From Roseitalea sp. (lineage in GTDB: Bacteria > Pseudomonadota > Alphaproteobacteria > Rhizobiales > Rhizobiaceae): a stretch of 64,000 nt of DNA. Positions 23,296 through 32,574 of the stretch are shown in pieces. The notes under the pieces are model-generated. The model did not search any database and was not told the origin of the DNA. It saw only the letters and a program-made list of their open reading frames with translations. Made by a program: the position numbers and the translations under genes. The DNA is taken from positions 368,006 to 432,005 of the forward strand of contig JAEPON010000001.1 of the NCBI GenBank assembly GCA_017642895.1, given 5' to 3'. Within the stretch, counting starts at the first letter, position 1, and each line of letters begins with the position of its first letter.

Positions 23296-25881
23296 ATGGC
23301 CAAGGCTACGCCAGGCGCCGGGCGCCGCGCGAAACGCGCGCGAAAAGATGCCGGGCCGTCGCCGACGGTCAGGCTGGTCATCCTTGGCGTTGTCTCGCTG
23401 ATCATGACGACGGTCCTGTTCTTTTTTCGAGACGCAATCAACGAGGGTTTTCTTTTGGCGCTGCTTGGCATCCTGGCCATGGTGGGCGTCTTCTATCTGT
23501 TTGCCTCGGTCATCGGCCTTGTCAGCTTTTCCGGCGAGCGGCGCGAAGGTGCAATCGTTGATGAATTTGTCGAAAGCTTGCCCGAAGGCATCTGCGTCAC
23601 CGACGCGTCCGACGCGGTGATCTATGCCAATGGCGCCTACCGGTCGCTGGTGGGCGCGGCCGAGGACGTCGAGGTGCAGGCGCCCGAAGCCGTTCTGTCG
23701 CGCCACGATGATGCGGCCAACGCGCTTTACCGGCTGGCCAACAGCGCGGCGCGCGGCCTTGATGCGGAAGAGGAGTTCCGCCTTCTGAGCGGTCTGGGCG
23801 AGACGGCCGGCGAACCTCGCTGGTATCGGGCGAGCGTGCATCTCATGTCCGGTGGGTCATCGGGCAAGGCGATGAAAGCCTGGCGGATCGACGATATCTC
23901 TGCCGAGCGCGAGCAGCAGGAACAATATTTTCTCGAACTGCAAAAGGCGATCGATCATCTGGATCAGGCGCCGGCCGGTTTCTTTGCGGCGGATCCGGGC
24001 GCCCGGATCCAGTATGTCAACGCGACGCTGGCCGAGTGGCTCGGCATCGACCTGACCGGGTTCGTGCCGGGGGAGATGACGCTGTCGGACATCGTGGTCA
24101 GCGGCAGTGTCCAACTGCTGAACGCGATCAAAGCCGACCCGGGCAAGGTGCGCAGCGCTCTCATCGATGTCGAACTGGCCAAGTCAAACGGCGAAAGCCT
24201 GCCGGTCCAGTTGATCCATCGCGTCCAGACAGCCAGCAATGGCCAACCCGGGCCGATGCGCACGATCGTGCTCAACCGTGCCCAGGGCGCCGACAGCGCG
24301 CAGGATTTGCGCAGCGCGGAGGTGCGCTTCAGCCGGTTCTTCAATTCGACGCCCATGGCCATCGCCGCGCTCGACACCGACGGCCGCATTCTTCGGACCA
24401 ACGCCTCGTTCGCCGGCCTGTTTGGCGGGGTCGTCGATCATGACGCCCTGGCGCAGCGGGTGAAATTCGACACGATCATTCACGAGCGCGACCTGGAGCG
24501 GTTCGAAAAGGCATTCGAGGCGGCCAAGTCCAACCGTGCAAACATCGAGCCGTTCGACACCGTGCTGCCGGGCGACGGCGCTGAGCGCCATGTGCGCGTG
24601 TTCGTCAATGCGGTCGCCAATCCGGTTGAAGGCTCGGACGAAGGGGCCGGAGCGGAGGAAGCGGCCATCGTGCACGCCATGGACACGACCGAGCAAAAGG
24701 CGCTCGAAGCACAGATGGCGCAGAGCCAGAAGATGCAGGCGGTCGGCCAGCTTGCCGGCGGCATCGCGCATGATTTCAACAATGTGCTGACGGCGATCAT
24801 CATGGCGTCGGACCTTTTGTTGAGCAATCACCGTCCGTCCGACCCGTCCTTTCCCGACATCATGAACATCAAACAGAACGCCAACCGGGCCGCCTCGCTG
24901 GTCCGGCAATTGCTTGCGTTCTCGCGACGCCAGACATTGCGTCCGGAAGTGCTGTCGCTGACCGATGTGCTGGCCGACCTGCGCATGTTGCTCAGCCGGC
25001 TGATCGGCAATGATATCAAGCTGACCATCGAACACGGCCGCGATCTGTGGCCGGTCAAGGCGGACCTGGGACAGTTCGAGCAGGTCATCGTCAACCTGAC
25101 AGTCAATGCGCGTGATGCGATGGCGTCCGGCGGCGAATTGTCGATCGCCACCCGAAACGTTCCGGCCGACGAGGTGGCGGGCATGGAGACGCCGGGTGTT
25201 GAGCCGGGCGATTACGTATCCGTCGAGGTGACAGATACGGGCAGCGGTATTCCGGCCGACGTCGTCGAGAAGATTTTCGAGCCGTTCTTCACCACCAAGG
25301 AAGTGGGCAAGGGCACGGGGCTCGGGCTGTCCATGGTCTACGGCATCATCAAGCAGACCGGAGGCGGCATCTATGCCGCGTCCGTGGAGGGCGAGGGGAC
25401 GACCTTCACCATCTTGTTGCCGCGCCACGAGGCCGAAGCGGATGTGAGCGAAGAGACGGTTCCAGTGCGCAAGGAGCCGGCGGCCGACGTTCAAAAACGC
25501 GATTTGTCCGGGTCGGCGACCGTGCTTCTGGTCGAGGACGAGGATGCTGTGCGCATGGGCGGCGTGCGTGCCCTGACATCGCGCGGTTACACGGTTCTAG
25601 AGGCCGGGGACGGAATGGAGGCGCTCGAGATCATGGCCGATGCCGACGGGCCGGTCGATCTGGTCGTCTCCGACGTGGTGATGCCGGAGATGGACGGGCC
25701 GACGCTGCTGCGCGAACTGCGCAAGGATCATCCGGACATCAAATTCATCTTCGTGTCGGGTTATGCCGAAGATGCGTTCGCCAAGAACCTGCCCGAGGGT
25801 GCACAGTTCGGCTTCTTGCCCAAGCCCTTTTCGCTCAAACAGTTGGCGACAAAGGTCAAGGAAACGCTCGAAGAACAGTAG
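23296..25881 (+). CDS. cckA: Hybrid sensor histidine kinase CckA
   Basis: Central cell-cycle kinase (861 aa from the ATG at 23296) that phosphorylates, through ChpT, the regulators CtrA and CpdR. Two N-terminal TM helices (about 25-44 and 51-74) precede two to three PAS-like domains ([54 protein letters not shown]). The HisKA domain has phospho-acceptor His492 in [14 protein letters not shown], then HATPase boxes ([31 protein letters not shown]). The C-terminal receiver domain has Asp793 in [12 protein letters not shown] and a VSGYAEDAF motif. The AHDFNN H-box and C-terminal REC are CckA-specific traits. chpT and ctrA are not in the window. Confidence 0.92.
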   Translation: MAKATPGAGRRAKRARKDAGPSPTVRLVILGVVSLIMTTVLFFFRDAINEGFLLALLGILAMVGVFYLFASVIGLVSFSGERREGAIVDEFVESLPEGICVTDASDAVIYANGAYRSLVGAAEDVEVQAPEAVLSRHDDAANALYRLANSAARGLDAEEEFRLLSGLGETAGEPRWYRASVHLMSGGSSGKAMKAWRIDDISAEREQQEQYFLELQKAIDHLDQAPAGFFAADPGARIQYVNATLAEWLGIDLTGFVPGEMTLSDIVVSGSVQLLNAIKADPGKVRSALIDVELAKSNGESLPVQLIHRVQTASNGQPGPMRTIVLNRAQGADSAQDLRSAEVRFSRFFNSTPMAIAALDTDGRILRTNASFAGLFGGVVDHDALAQRVKFDTIIHERDLERFEKAFEAAKSNRANIEPFDTVLPGDGAERHVRVFVNAVANPVEGSDEGAGAEEAAIVHAMDTTEQKALEAQMAQSQKMQAVGQLAGGIAHDFNNVLTAIIMASDLLLSNHRPSDPSFPDIMNIKQNANRAASLVRQLLAFSRRQTLRPEVLSLTDVLADLRMLLSRLIGNDIKLTIEHGRDLWPVKADLGQFEQVIVNLTVNARDAMASGGELSIATRNVPADEVAGMETPGVEPGDYVSVEVTDTGSGIPADVVEKIFEPFFTTKEVGKGTGLGLSMVYGIIKQTGGGIYAASVEGEGTTFTILLPRHEAEADVSEETVPVRKEPAADVQKRDLSGSATVLLVEDEDAVRMGGVRALTSRGYTVLEAGDGMEALEIMADADGPVDLVVSDVVMPEMDGPTLLRELRKDHPDIKFIFVSGYAEDAFAKNLPEGAQFGFLPKPFSLKQLATKVKETLEEQ

Positions 25882-25901
25882 GCGCCGCGATCAGCGGCGC
25901 C
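25881..25901. terminator. Stem-loop between convergent genes
   Basis: GGCGCCGC (25881-25888) and GCGGCGCC (25894-25901), loop GATCA, overlap the cckA stop and the stop of the minus-strand small ORF. The stem is strong but there is no T-run on either side, so termination is uncertain. Confidence 0.4.
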
Positions 25902-26082
25902 GGTCGGCGATCCTGACCGGCTGGACTTGCAGGCGCATGGTTTCGTGGCCAAGCGTGTTGATCGCAATGGCACGCTTGGCCAGATCGGTGGCTTCGGCGA
26001 TCAGGCCGGCGCCCTTGAGCAGCTTGGCCTGCTTGATCATCATCCGGGCCATATCAAGGGCCTTGTTGGTGCGGGCGGTCAT
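25891..26082 (-). CDS. Small conserved helical protein, function unknown
   Basis: A 63-aa cytoplasmic protein, preceded by AGGGAGA at good spacing. It is a single amphipathic helix pattern (MARMMIKQAKLLKGAGLIAE, LAKRAIAI) resembling one TPR-like unit, ending in LQVQPVRI. The sequence looks like a conserved Rhizobiales small protein beside cckA, but I cannot name a family. An upstream 65-aa ORF overlaps its start by 4 bp (ATGA). Confidence 0.65.
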   Translation of the reverse strand: MTARTNKALDMARMMIKQAKLLKGAGLIAEATDLAKRAIAINTLGHETMRLQVQPVRIADRRR

Positions 26083-26276
26083 CGCAAACTCTCCCTGTTC
26101 GGAAATGCTTGGGTGTTGAAATGGGATGCGGGTGCGGGGTCTGCCAGTGCGCCAACGGTTGACGCACTGTTCATGCGATCAGATGCGTGTTGAGGATGCG
26201 ACGAAGCGGGCGGATCGATCCGCCGTGTTCCGGCAGCGCCTCGTCGGCGGGCGTTGATTACTGGTGTGTCAGCCAT
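26079..26276 (-). CDS. Possible small ORF (65 aa), low confidence
   Basis: The frame starts at ATG 26276 with AGGAGAG eight bases upstream and ends in an ATGA overlap with the 63-aa gene. The composition (Arg/Ala/Pro/Ser-rich, no recognisable fold) does not look like a typical conserved protein, and its ribosome site overlaps the hairpin at 26286-26313. It may be a regulatory leader for the downstream small gene rather than a functional product, or spurious. Confidence 0.3.
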   Translation of the reverse strand: MADTPVINARRRGAAGTRRIDPPASSHPQHASDRMNSASTVGALADPAPASHFNTQAFPNRESLR

Positions 26277-26285
26277 GCCATTTGC

Positions 26286-26313
26286 TCTCCTGCCCTTGTT
26301 ACGGGGCAGGGGA
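26286..26313 (-). terminator. Hairpin after ggt overlapping a ribosome-binding site
   Basis: A stem CCTGCCC (26289-26295) / GGGCAGG (26304-26310), extendable by weaker pairs to 26286 and 26313, lies 20 bp after the ggt stop codon. No U-tract follows on the minus strand; the lower arm contains the AGGAGAG of the 65-aa ORF, so folding would hide it. Confidence 0.4.
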
Positions 26314-26332
26314 GCGGCCGGATCACACCGTC

Positions 26333-28138
26333 TTACTCGCCAAGCGCGATGCCTTCGCGGCGCGGGTCGGCGCCGCCTTCCAGCATGCCGCCGATGGCGA
26401 TCGCGTGAAGGCCGGAGTTGAGATCGCGCACATTGGTTTCAAAGCCGATCTCCGTAAGCGGACCAGCCAACGCCGCAGCATCGGTCCCGTCTTCCAGATC
26501 ATAGGTGCCAAACCGGTTGACCAGATGCGGCAGGCTGACCGCCTCCTGCACGTTCATGCCCCAATCGACGTGGGCGATGATCGATTTGGCGACGTAGCCG
26601 ATGATGCGGCTGCCCCCGGGCGAGCCGATCACCAAAACGGGCGCGCCGTCACGCATGACGATGGTCGGCGCCATGGAGGAACGGGGACGCTTGCCTGGCT
26701 CGACCCGGTTGGCGATCGGCACGCCGTCGCGATGGCTACGAAACGAGAAGTCGGTCAGTTCGTTGTTGAGCAGGAAACCGCGCGCCATCAGACGAGAGCC
26801 GAACGCGTTCTCGATGGTCGTCGTCATGGACAGCGCGTTGCCGGCCGAATCGACGATCGAGATATGGCTGGTCGAGGGCAGTTCGAGCGCTTCGTCATCG
26901 GCCCACAGGAGGGCGTGATCGAAGGCCGGCTCGCCCGGCGCGACACTTTCAAGCGCCTTGGGGCCGTCGATTGCGCCTGGTTCGAGAGCCAGAGCGCGGT
27001 CCTCCAGATAGGTGGGGTCGATCAAGCCGTTGACCGGGACCGGCACGAAGTCGCTGTCGGCCATGTAGCGGCCCCGGTCGGCGAAGGCGAGGCGCGAGGC
27101 GTCGCCGATCAGCCGCCAGCTTTCCGGATCGTCCGGACCCGACGCGGCGAGATCGAAATTGTCGAGCATGCCGAGGATCTGGCCGACCGTCAGCGCGCCG
27201 GAGGAGGGCGGCCCCATGCCGCACACATCATGGCCGCGATAGGCCACGCAAACCGCTTCGCGCTCCCTGACTTCATAGAGGTCCAGATCATCGAGCGACA
27301 AGACGCCGGGATTGCCGGGTGCGGTGCGTACCGTATCGATGATCGCCTCGGCAATCGGACCCTCATAGATGGCGCGGGCGCCCTCACGTGCCATGGCGCG
27401 CAGCGTTTCGGCATAGTCGGGATTTTGCAGCAGCGCGCCTTCGGCAAGCGGTTCGCCGCCAGGCAGGAAGTAGGCGGCCGTCGTCTCGAAGCGTGACAGG
27501 CGTTCGGCATCGCGCGCGATCAGCGATGCCAGCCGTGGCGACACGGCAAAACCGTCGTCAGCCAGCGTGATCGCATCGCCAAACAGGCTGCCCCAATTGG
27601 CCGTGCCCCAGCGCCGGTGCGCCTCTTCCATCAGCGCCGGCGTGCCCGGCGTGCCGACCGATAGGCCACCGACCACCGCATCGAAGAACTGCAGCGGTTC
27701 ACCGGTTTCGTCCTGAAACAGGCGCGGTGTGGCGGCGAGCGGCGCGGTCTCGCGGCCGTCCAGCGTCGTCACTGTTCCGCTTTCCGCGTCGAACCAGACC
27801 AGGAATGCGCCGCCGCCGATCCCCGACGATTGCGGTTCGACCAGGCCGAGGACCGCCTGCACCGCCACCATCGCATCGGCCGCCGACCCGCCGGCGGAGA
27901 GCACGCTCGCGCCTGCCTCCACGGCCAATGGGTTGGCCGCCGCCACCATCCAGTCCTGCGCGATGACCGGCTGGCCGGCCTGTTTGGCATCGAGAGCGGC
28001 CTGAACGGCTGGCGACGTGCCGGCGGCGGCGGTTTTGGTTGCCGCTTCCGGCGCCACGGTGTCGGCAGCCTCCTGCGCGTGGGCGGCGAGCGGAAGTGCC
28101 GACAAAGCGAGGGCGGCAAAAAGCGGTCGGAGGATCAT
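26333..28138 (-). CDS. ggt: Gamma-glutamyltranspeptidase / glutathione hydrolase
   Basis: Periplasmic enzyme (601 aa precursor) that cleaves gamma-glutamyl bonds of glutathione and related amides. The start at 28138 follows AAAGGAG; an N-terminal signal peptide ends near AHAQE. The proenzyme self-cleaves before the catalytic Thr423 in LPSTSHISIVD, giving large and small subunits. Other family features are EPQSSGIGGGAFLVW, GPPSSGALTVGQIL, the MTTTIENAFGS segment and the PGKRPRSSMAPTIV and SPGGSRIIGYV oxyanion/GG motifs. It is monocistronic and divergent from ilvD across 257 bp. Confidence 0.93.
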   Translation of the reverse strand: MILRPLFAALALSALPLAAHAQEAADTVAPEAATKTAAAGTSPAVQAALDAKQAGQPVIAQDWMVAAANPLAVEAGASVLSAGGSAADAMVAVQAVLGLVEPQSSGIGGGAFLVWFDAESGTVTTLDGRETAPLAATPRLFQDETGEPLQFFDAVVGGLSVGTPGTPALMEEAHRRWGTANWGSLFGDAITLADDGFAVSPRLASLIARDAERLSRFETTAAYFLPGGEPLAEGALLQNPDYAETLRAMAREGARAIYEGPIAEAIIDTVRTAPGNPGVLSLDDLDLYEVREREAVCVAYRGHDVCGMGPPSSGALTVGQILGMLDNFDLAASGPDDPESWRLIGDASRLAFADRGRYMADSDFVPVPVNGLIDPTYLEDRALALEPGAIDGPKALESVAPGEPAFDHALLWADDEALELPSTSHISIVDSAGNALSMTTTIENAFGSRLMARGFLLNNELTDFSFRSHRDGVPIANRVEPGKRPRSSMAPTIVMRDGAPVLVIGSPGGSRIIGYVAKSIIAHVDWGMNVQEAVSLPHLVNRFGTYDLEDGTDAAALAGPLTEIGFETNVRDLNSGLHAIAIGGMLEGGADPRREGIALGE

Positions 28139-28286
28139 GGCAGGGCTCCTTTGTGGGTGTCCAGAGCGTGACACGCCGCCAGGAGGCGGTAAAGCGGCAA
28201 GGGCGAGCAGAAGGTGCGCACGCGCATCACGCTTTGTGACGATTCGGCAACACTTCCCGGCAAAGATTTCCGCTAAGGAGGGTCTG

Positions 28287-28304
28287 GGGGCAGGTGCCCC
28301 TTTT
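28287..28304 (+). promoter_or_regulatory. ilvD: Terminator-like hairpin in the ilvD leader
   Basis: GGGGC (28287-28291), loop AGGT, GCCCC (28296-28300) followed by TTTT (28301-28304) lies about 90 bp before the ilvD start. It could be an attenuator-style terminator or a chance short stem; no leader peptide rich in branched-chain amino acids was seen. Confidence 0.3.
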
Positions 28305-28395
28305 CCGTCATAAACCGCGCGCACGCCGTTTGCGCGCTGCCCGGCGGGTGACCCGCGCGTCGCCCGCAGGGACAAGCGACAAGGATCGGACCACA

Positions 28396-30120
28396 ATGGA
28401 CAAGCCTGTATTCGACAAATCCAAACTGCCCAGCCGTTACACCACGGTTGGGCCGGCGCGTGCCCCGCACCGCTCGTATCTTTATGCGATGGGTTTGTCG
28501 TCCGAGGAGATCGCGCAGCCGCTGGTCGGCGTCGCCTCGTGCTGGAACGAGGCTGCACCCTGCAACATTGCGCTGATGCGTCAGGCCCAGGTGGTCAAGA
28601 AGGGCGTTGCCGCCGCCAACGGCACGCCGCGCGAATTCTGCACGATCACCGTCACCGACGGCATCGCCATGGGCCATCAGGGCATGAAGGCCTCGCTCGT
28701 CTCCCGCGACGTGATCGCCGATTCGGTCGAACTGACCATGCGCGGCCATTGCTATGACGCGCTGATCGGCCTTGCGGGCTGCGACAAGTCCCTGCCGGGC
28801 ATGATGATGTCCATGGTGCGGCTGAACGTGCCGTCGATCTTCATCTATGGCGGCTCGATCCTTCCGGGCACGTTCAAGGGTCGGCAGGTGACCGTGCAGG
28901 ATGTGTTCGAGGCTGTCGGCATGCATTCGGTCGGCAATATGAGCGATGCCGATCTGGCTGAACTCGAACAGGTGGCCTGTCCGTCCGCCGGCTCGTGCGG
29001 CGCGCAGTTCACCGCCAACACGATGGCAACCGTCGCCGAGGCGATCGGCCTGGCGCTGCCCTATTCCTGCGGTGCGCCGGCGCCCTACGAAATCCGCGAC
29101 CGGTTCGGCTTTGCGGCTGGCGAAAAGGTGATGGAACTGATCGCCCGCAACATCCGGCCGCGCGACATCGTCACGCGCAAGGCGCTGGAAAATGCGGCAG
29201 CGGTCGTTGCCGCATCGGGCGGATCGACCAATGCGGCGCTGCACCTGCCAGCGATCGCCCATGAGTGCGGCATCGCGTTCGATCTGTTCGACGTCGCCGA
29301 AATCTTCAAGAAGACGCCCTATGTCGCCGATCTCAAGCCGGGCGGCAAATATGTCGCCAAGGACCTGTTCGAGGCCGGCGGCATTCCGCTTTTGATGAAG
29401 GCGCTGCTCGACGGCGGGCACCTGCATGGCGATTGCATGACCGTGACCGGCCGCACTTTGGCCGAAAACATGGAGCATGTGCGCTGGAACGACGAGCAGG
29501 ACGTTGTCTATCCGGTCGACAGGGCGATCACTGAAACCGGTGGCGTCGTCGGCCTGAAGGGCAATCTGGCGCCCGACGGTGCGATCGTGAAGGTCGCGGG
29601 CATGAAGACGTTGAAGTTTTCCGGCCCGGCGCGCTGTTTCGACAGCGAGGAAGAGTGTTTCGAGGCCGTCCGTGACGGCAAGTACGAGGCCGGCGAAGTG
29701 CTGGTGATCCGCTATGAGGGCCCCAAGGGCGGCCCCGGCATGCGCGAGATGCTGTCGACAACGGCAGCGATCTACGGCCAGGGCATGGGCGACAAGGTCG
29801 CGCTGATCACGGACGGGCGCTTTTCGGGGGCAACGCGGGGCTTCTGCATCGGCCATGTCGGGCCGGAAGCTGCGGTGGGCGGTCCGATCGGGCTTTTGCG
29901 CGATGGCGATCAGATCACCATCGATGCCGTTGAGGGGACGTTGGATGTGGCGCTGGGCGAGAACGAACTCGCCGCCCGCCGCAAGGATTGGAAACCGCGC
30001 GAGACGGACTACACGTCCGGCACGCTTTGGAAATATGCCCAGACGGTTGGTGACGCGCGCCATGGCGCGGTGACCCATCCGGGCGGGGCGAAGGAAAAAC
30101 AGTGTTACGCGGACATTTGA
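28396..30120 (+). CDS. ilvD: Dihydroxy-acid dehydratase
   Basis: Dehydrates dihydroxy-isovalerate and dihydroxy-methylvalerate in valine, isoleucine and leucine synthesis. The 574-aa frame starts at ATG 28396 (AAGGA upstream); a GTG-initiated extension from 28294 is rejected because the family begins a few residues before [18 protein letters not shown]. Fe-S ligands fall in [10 protein letters not shown] (Cys), [11 protein letters not shown] and [17 protein letters not shown]. The catalytic/metal segment [11 protein letters not shown] and the closing GAVTHPG are intact. Its stop codon overlaps the exoR start (TGATG), so the two are one transcript. Confidence 0.95.
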   Translation: MDKPVFDKSKLPSRYTTVGPARAPHRSYLYAMGLSSEEIAQPLVGVASCWNEAAPCNIALMRQAQVVKKGVAAANGTPREFCTITVTDGIAMGHQGMKASLVSRDVIADSVELTMRGHCYDALIGLAGCDKSLPGMMMSMVRLNVPSIFIYGGSILPGTFKGRQVTVQDVFEAVGMHSVGNMSDADLAELEQVACPSAGSCGAQFTANTMATVAEAIGLALPYSCGAPAPYEIRDRFGFAAGEKVMELIARNIRPRDIVTRKALENAAAVVAASGGSTNAALHLPAIAHECGIAFDLFDVAEIFKKTPYVADLKPGGKYVAKDLFEAGGIPLLMKALLDGGHLHGDCMTVTGRTLAENMEHVRWNDEQDVVYPVDRAITETGGVVGLKGNLAPDGAIVKVAGMKTLKFSGPARCFDSEEECFEAVRDGKYEAGEVLVIRYEGPKGGPGMREMLSTTAAIYGQGMGDKVALITDGRFSGATRGFCIGHVGPEAAVGGPIGLLRDGDQITIDAVEGTLDVALGENELAARRKDWKPRETDYTSGTLWKYAQTVGDARHGAVTHPGGAKEKQCYADI

Positions 30121-30929
30121 TGTCGCAGTTTGCGTTCAAGGACTGGCGCGGGGGCGTTGTCGCCCTTGGCCTTGCGGTGGGTGTTGCCGCAGCGGCCGTC
30201 CCGGCCGCCCATGCGTTTGACGAGCAGGGCGGCGTGTCGTCGGCGCCCGCTCACAACAGCATTCGCTCGTTGTTCCGGTTCGGCTTTACCGCCTATCAAA
30301 GCGGCAACAAGGACGAGGCGTTCCGCGCCTATCGCGATGCGGCCGAGCAAGGCCATTCGGGCGCCCGCTGGAAGCTGGCGCACATGTATGCGGCCGGCGA
30401 TGGCGTGGCGGAAAACGACTATGAGGCGTTCAAGCTGTTCCAGGGCATCGTGCGCGAAGGCGCCGCGCCGGGTTCGCGTGAGTCCACCTTCGTCGCCAAT
30501 GCGCTGGTCTCGCTGGCCAGCTACGTGCAGCGCGGCATTCCCAATTCGCCGGTGGTGGCCAATCCGGTCCGGGCGCGCGAGCTCTACTGGCAGGCGGCTG
30601 CCAATTTCGGCGAGCCCAATGCGCAGTTCGAGCTTGGCCGGATGATGCTCTATGGCGAGGGTGGTCGTGCCGATCCGCGCCAGGCGGCGCGCTGGTTCAA
30701 CCTTGCCGCCGGCAAGGGCCATGTCGGCGCGCAGGCCATGCTGGGGCAGATGCTGTTTGAGCGCGGCCAGACCGTGCGCGGCTTGTCAATGCTGACCGCG
30801 GCCCTGAACAAGGCCGGCCCGCAGGATCGCGCATGGATCCGGCCCCTGCATGAAGACGCGTTCGCACTGTCTTCGGAAGCCGATCGCCGCACCGCCATGG
30901 TGCTGGCCGAAGAGATGGCGGGCCGCTGA
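30120..30929 (+). CDS. exoR: ExoR-like Sel1-repeat exopolysaccharide regulator
   Basis: A periplasmic protein of 269 aa: signal peptide (VALGLAVGVAAAAVPAAHA) then several Sel1-type repeats such as FRFGFTAYQSGNKDEAFRAYRDAAEQGHSGARW, AHMYAAGDGVAENDYEAFKLF and MLYGEGGRADPRQAARWF. This layout and the FRFGF(K/T)AYxSG opening match ExoR of Sinorhizobium (268 aa). ExoR binds the ExoS sensor kinase in the periplasm and represses succinoglycan and acid-response genes until proteolysed. The identification is by remembered family resemblance, so other Sel1 proteins remain possible. The start ATG overlaps ilvD, tying the regulator to branched-chain synthesis transcription. exoS/chvI are not nearby. Confidence 0.72.
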   Translation: MSQFAFKDWRGGVVALGLAVGVAAAAVPAAHAFDEQGGVSSAPAHNSIRSLFRFGFTAYQSGNKDEAFRAYRDAAEQGHSGARWKLAHMYAAGDGVAENDYEAFKLFQGIVREGAAPGSRESTFVANALVSLASYVQRGIPNSPVVANPVRARELYWQAAANFGEPNAQFELGRMMLYGEGGRADPRQAARWFNLAAGKGHVGAQAMLGQMLFERGQTVRGLSMLTAALNKAGPQDRAWIRPLHEDAFALSSEADRRTAMVLAEEMAGR

Positions 30930-30942
30930 GGCCGAAAAACCG

Positions 30943-31194
30943 CTATGAAAGACCAGGCACCGGGCAGCCTTGTTGGACGGGCTTCCACGCCGTGTTGTTG
31001 AGCACGCGGTCGCACGTTGCCAGCACCTCGCCGGACGGCAGGTCGAGGCACATGGTCTGACCGATCGGAACGTCCTGCCCCTTGAAGCGGCATGTGCACG
31101 GAATGTCCGGCCCCGCCAGTTTCTGGGCGAGGACAGGCGTGGACAGGGTGACGGCCCCGATCGCCAAAAAGACTGCGAGACAGCGTTTCATCAT
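30943..31194 (-). CDS. Small exported Cys-rich protein, function unknown
   Basis: An 83-aa protein from the ATG at 31194 with GGAGGTG upstream. A clear signal peptide (MMKRCLAVFLAIGAVTLSTPVLAQ) is followed by a short mature region with five cysteines (PCTCRF, TMCLD, ATCDR, GCPVPG) and little else, suggestive of a disulphide-stabilised periplasmic peptide. I do not recognise a family. It converges with exoR (14 bp between stops) and lies upstream-divergent of nothing; xthA is behind it on the same strand. Confidence 0.72.
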   Translation of the reverse strand: MMKRCLAVFLAIGAVTLSTPVLAQKLAGPDIPCTCRFKGQDVPIGQTMCLDLPSGEVLATCDRVLNNTAWKPVQQGCPVPGLS

Positions 31195-31264
31195 GACGCA
31201 CCTCCGGCGCGGAGAGTGTTTCACAGATGATGACAATTCACAAACCGCCGGTTGCAGGGCCGGC

Positions 31265-32047
31265 TCAGAACGCCATCTGCGCGGCCACCGGAACATGGTC
31301 GGACGGCTTTTCCCAACCGCGCACATGTTTTTCGACAACGACCGCCTGAAGCCGGTTGGCGGCTTCGGGCGACAGCATCAGATGGTCGATGCGGATGCCG
31401 TTGTTCTTTTGCCAGGCGCCGGCCTGATAGTCCCAGAACGTGTAGGTTTCCGGCGCATCGGTAACGGCGCGCAGCGCATCGGTGAAACCGGCATTGGCGA
31501 GCCGGCGGAATGCGCCGCGGCTTTCAGGCCGGTAAAGCGCATCGCCCTCCCAGACGGCCGGATCGTGGCAGTCCTCGGGCATCGGGATCACATTGTAGTC
31601 ACCGGCCAGCATCAGCGGTTCCTCGAGCGCCAGCCGGTCGCGTGCCCAGGCGTCAAGACGCTCCATCCAGCCGAGCTTATAGGGAAATTTCTCCGAATCG
31701 ACCGGGTTGCCGTTGGGCAGATAGAGCGAGACGACGCGCAGAACGCCATTGTCGGTCGAGAAAACACCCTCGATGAAGCGCGCCTGTTCGTCGCCATCAT
31801 CGCCCGGCAAGCCGCGATTGACCTCGTCGAAGTGGAGGCGCGAGAAGATCGCAACGCCGTTGAACCCTTTCTGGCCATGGGTTTCGACATTGTAGCCGAG
31901 CGCCTCGAAGGCCTCGCGCGGAAAGTTCTCGTCGACCGACTTGATTTCCTGAAGGCAGGCAATGTCGGGCTGGGATTGTTCCAGCCAGCTCAACACGGTG
32001 TCGATGCGCGCCTTGACGCCGTTGATGTTCCACGTCGCGATCTTCAT
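31265..32047 (-). CDS. xthA: Exodeoxyribonuclease III (AP endonuclease)
   Basis: Class II AP endonuclease and 3'-5' exonuclease (260 aa) acting in base excision repair. The endonuclease/exonuclease/phosphatase fold is clear: MKIATWNINGVKAR at the N-terminus, catalytic Glu in LQEIKS, SLYLPNG, LAGDYNVIP with the Asn/Asp pair, and the terminal GIRIDHLM and PSDHVPV with the catalytic Asp-His. It is followed on the same strand by no gene until the small exported protein; erpA lies 43 bp upstream. Confidence 0.95.
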   Translation of the reverse strand: MKIATWNINGVKARIDTVLSWLEQSQPDIACLQEIKSVDENFPREAFEALGYNVETHGQKGFNGVAIFSRLHFDEVNRGLPGDDGDEQARFIEGVFSTDNGVLRVVSLYLPNGNPVDSEKFPYKLGWMERLDAWARDRLALEEPLMLAGDYNVIPMPEDCHDPAVWEGDALYRPESRGAFRRLANAGFTDALRAVTDAPETYTFWDYQAGAWQKNNGIRIDHLMLSPEAANRLQAVVVEKHVRGWEKPSDHVPVAAQMAF

Positions 32048-32090
32048 GAGGCGATTGTCACGCGCGGCTCCGTAAAGGTGCGATGTCGAT

Positions 32091-32447
32091 TCAGATCGTG
32101 AACGAGGTGCCGCAGCCGCAGCTTGCGACCGCGTTGGGGTTCTTGATCTGGAAGGACTGGCCGATCAGATCATCGACAAAATCGATCTCCGAGCCGCCCA
32201 TATAGACAAGAGAAAGCTCGTCAACCAAAATGGTTGCGCCGTCTTTTTCGAGCACCACATCATCATCGTTGCGGCCTGCAACGAGATCGAATTTGTAAGA
32301 AAAGCCGGAGCAGCCGCCCCCTTCGACGGACACACGCAGCGCGTCCTTGCCTGGCTCGCTCTCCAGCACCTTGGCGACGCGTGCGAAGGCGGCGTCGGTT
32401 ACCGTGACGTTTTTGTCCGTCATCGTCTGGTCGTGTGCGGTCATCAT
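32091..32447 (-). CDS. erpA: Iron-sulfur cluster insertion protein (HesB/IscA family)
   Basis: A-type Fe-S carrier of 118 aa that hands clusters to apo-enzymes. The start at 32447 is preceded by AAAGGAA; the longer frame from 32576 is not supported. The three cluster ligands are Cys in [11 protein letters not shown] and two in ASCGCGTSF near the C-terminus, and an acidic EIDFVDD segment sits between them. The gene stands between dgt and xthA, as in many alphaproteobacteria where it is annotated erpA; distinction from iscA is by context and habit only. Confidence 0.87.
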   Translation of the reverse strand: MMTAHDQTMTDKNVTVTDAAFARVAKVLESEPGKDALRVSVEGGGCSGFSYKFDLVAGRNDDDVVLEKDGATILVDELSLVYMGGSEIDFVDDLIGQSFQIKNPNAVASCGCGTSFTI

Positions 32448-32574
32448 GGTTCCTTTCGGCGTGCGCGCCGGTTCGGATTTGTTGATCGGAAGGTATGGAC
32501 GGGCGGGGCCGGCGTCAATATGCGTTGGGCGCGGGTCTTGCATGCATGACGTCGGGGAAAGGCATCGGCTGGCC

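Noticed and set aside
32347..32574. N-terminal extension of dgt
   Set aside because: It runs through the divergent erpA gene and its promoter; the family N-terminus begins near 32575.
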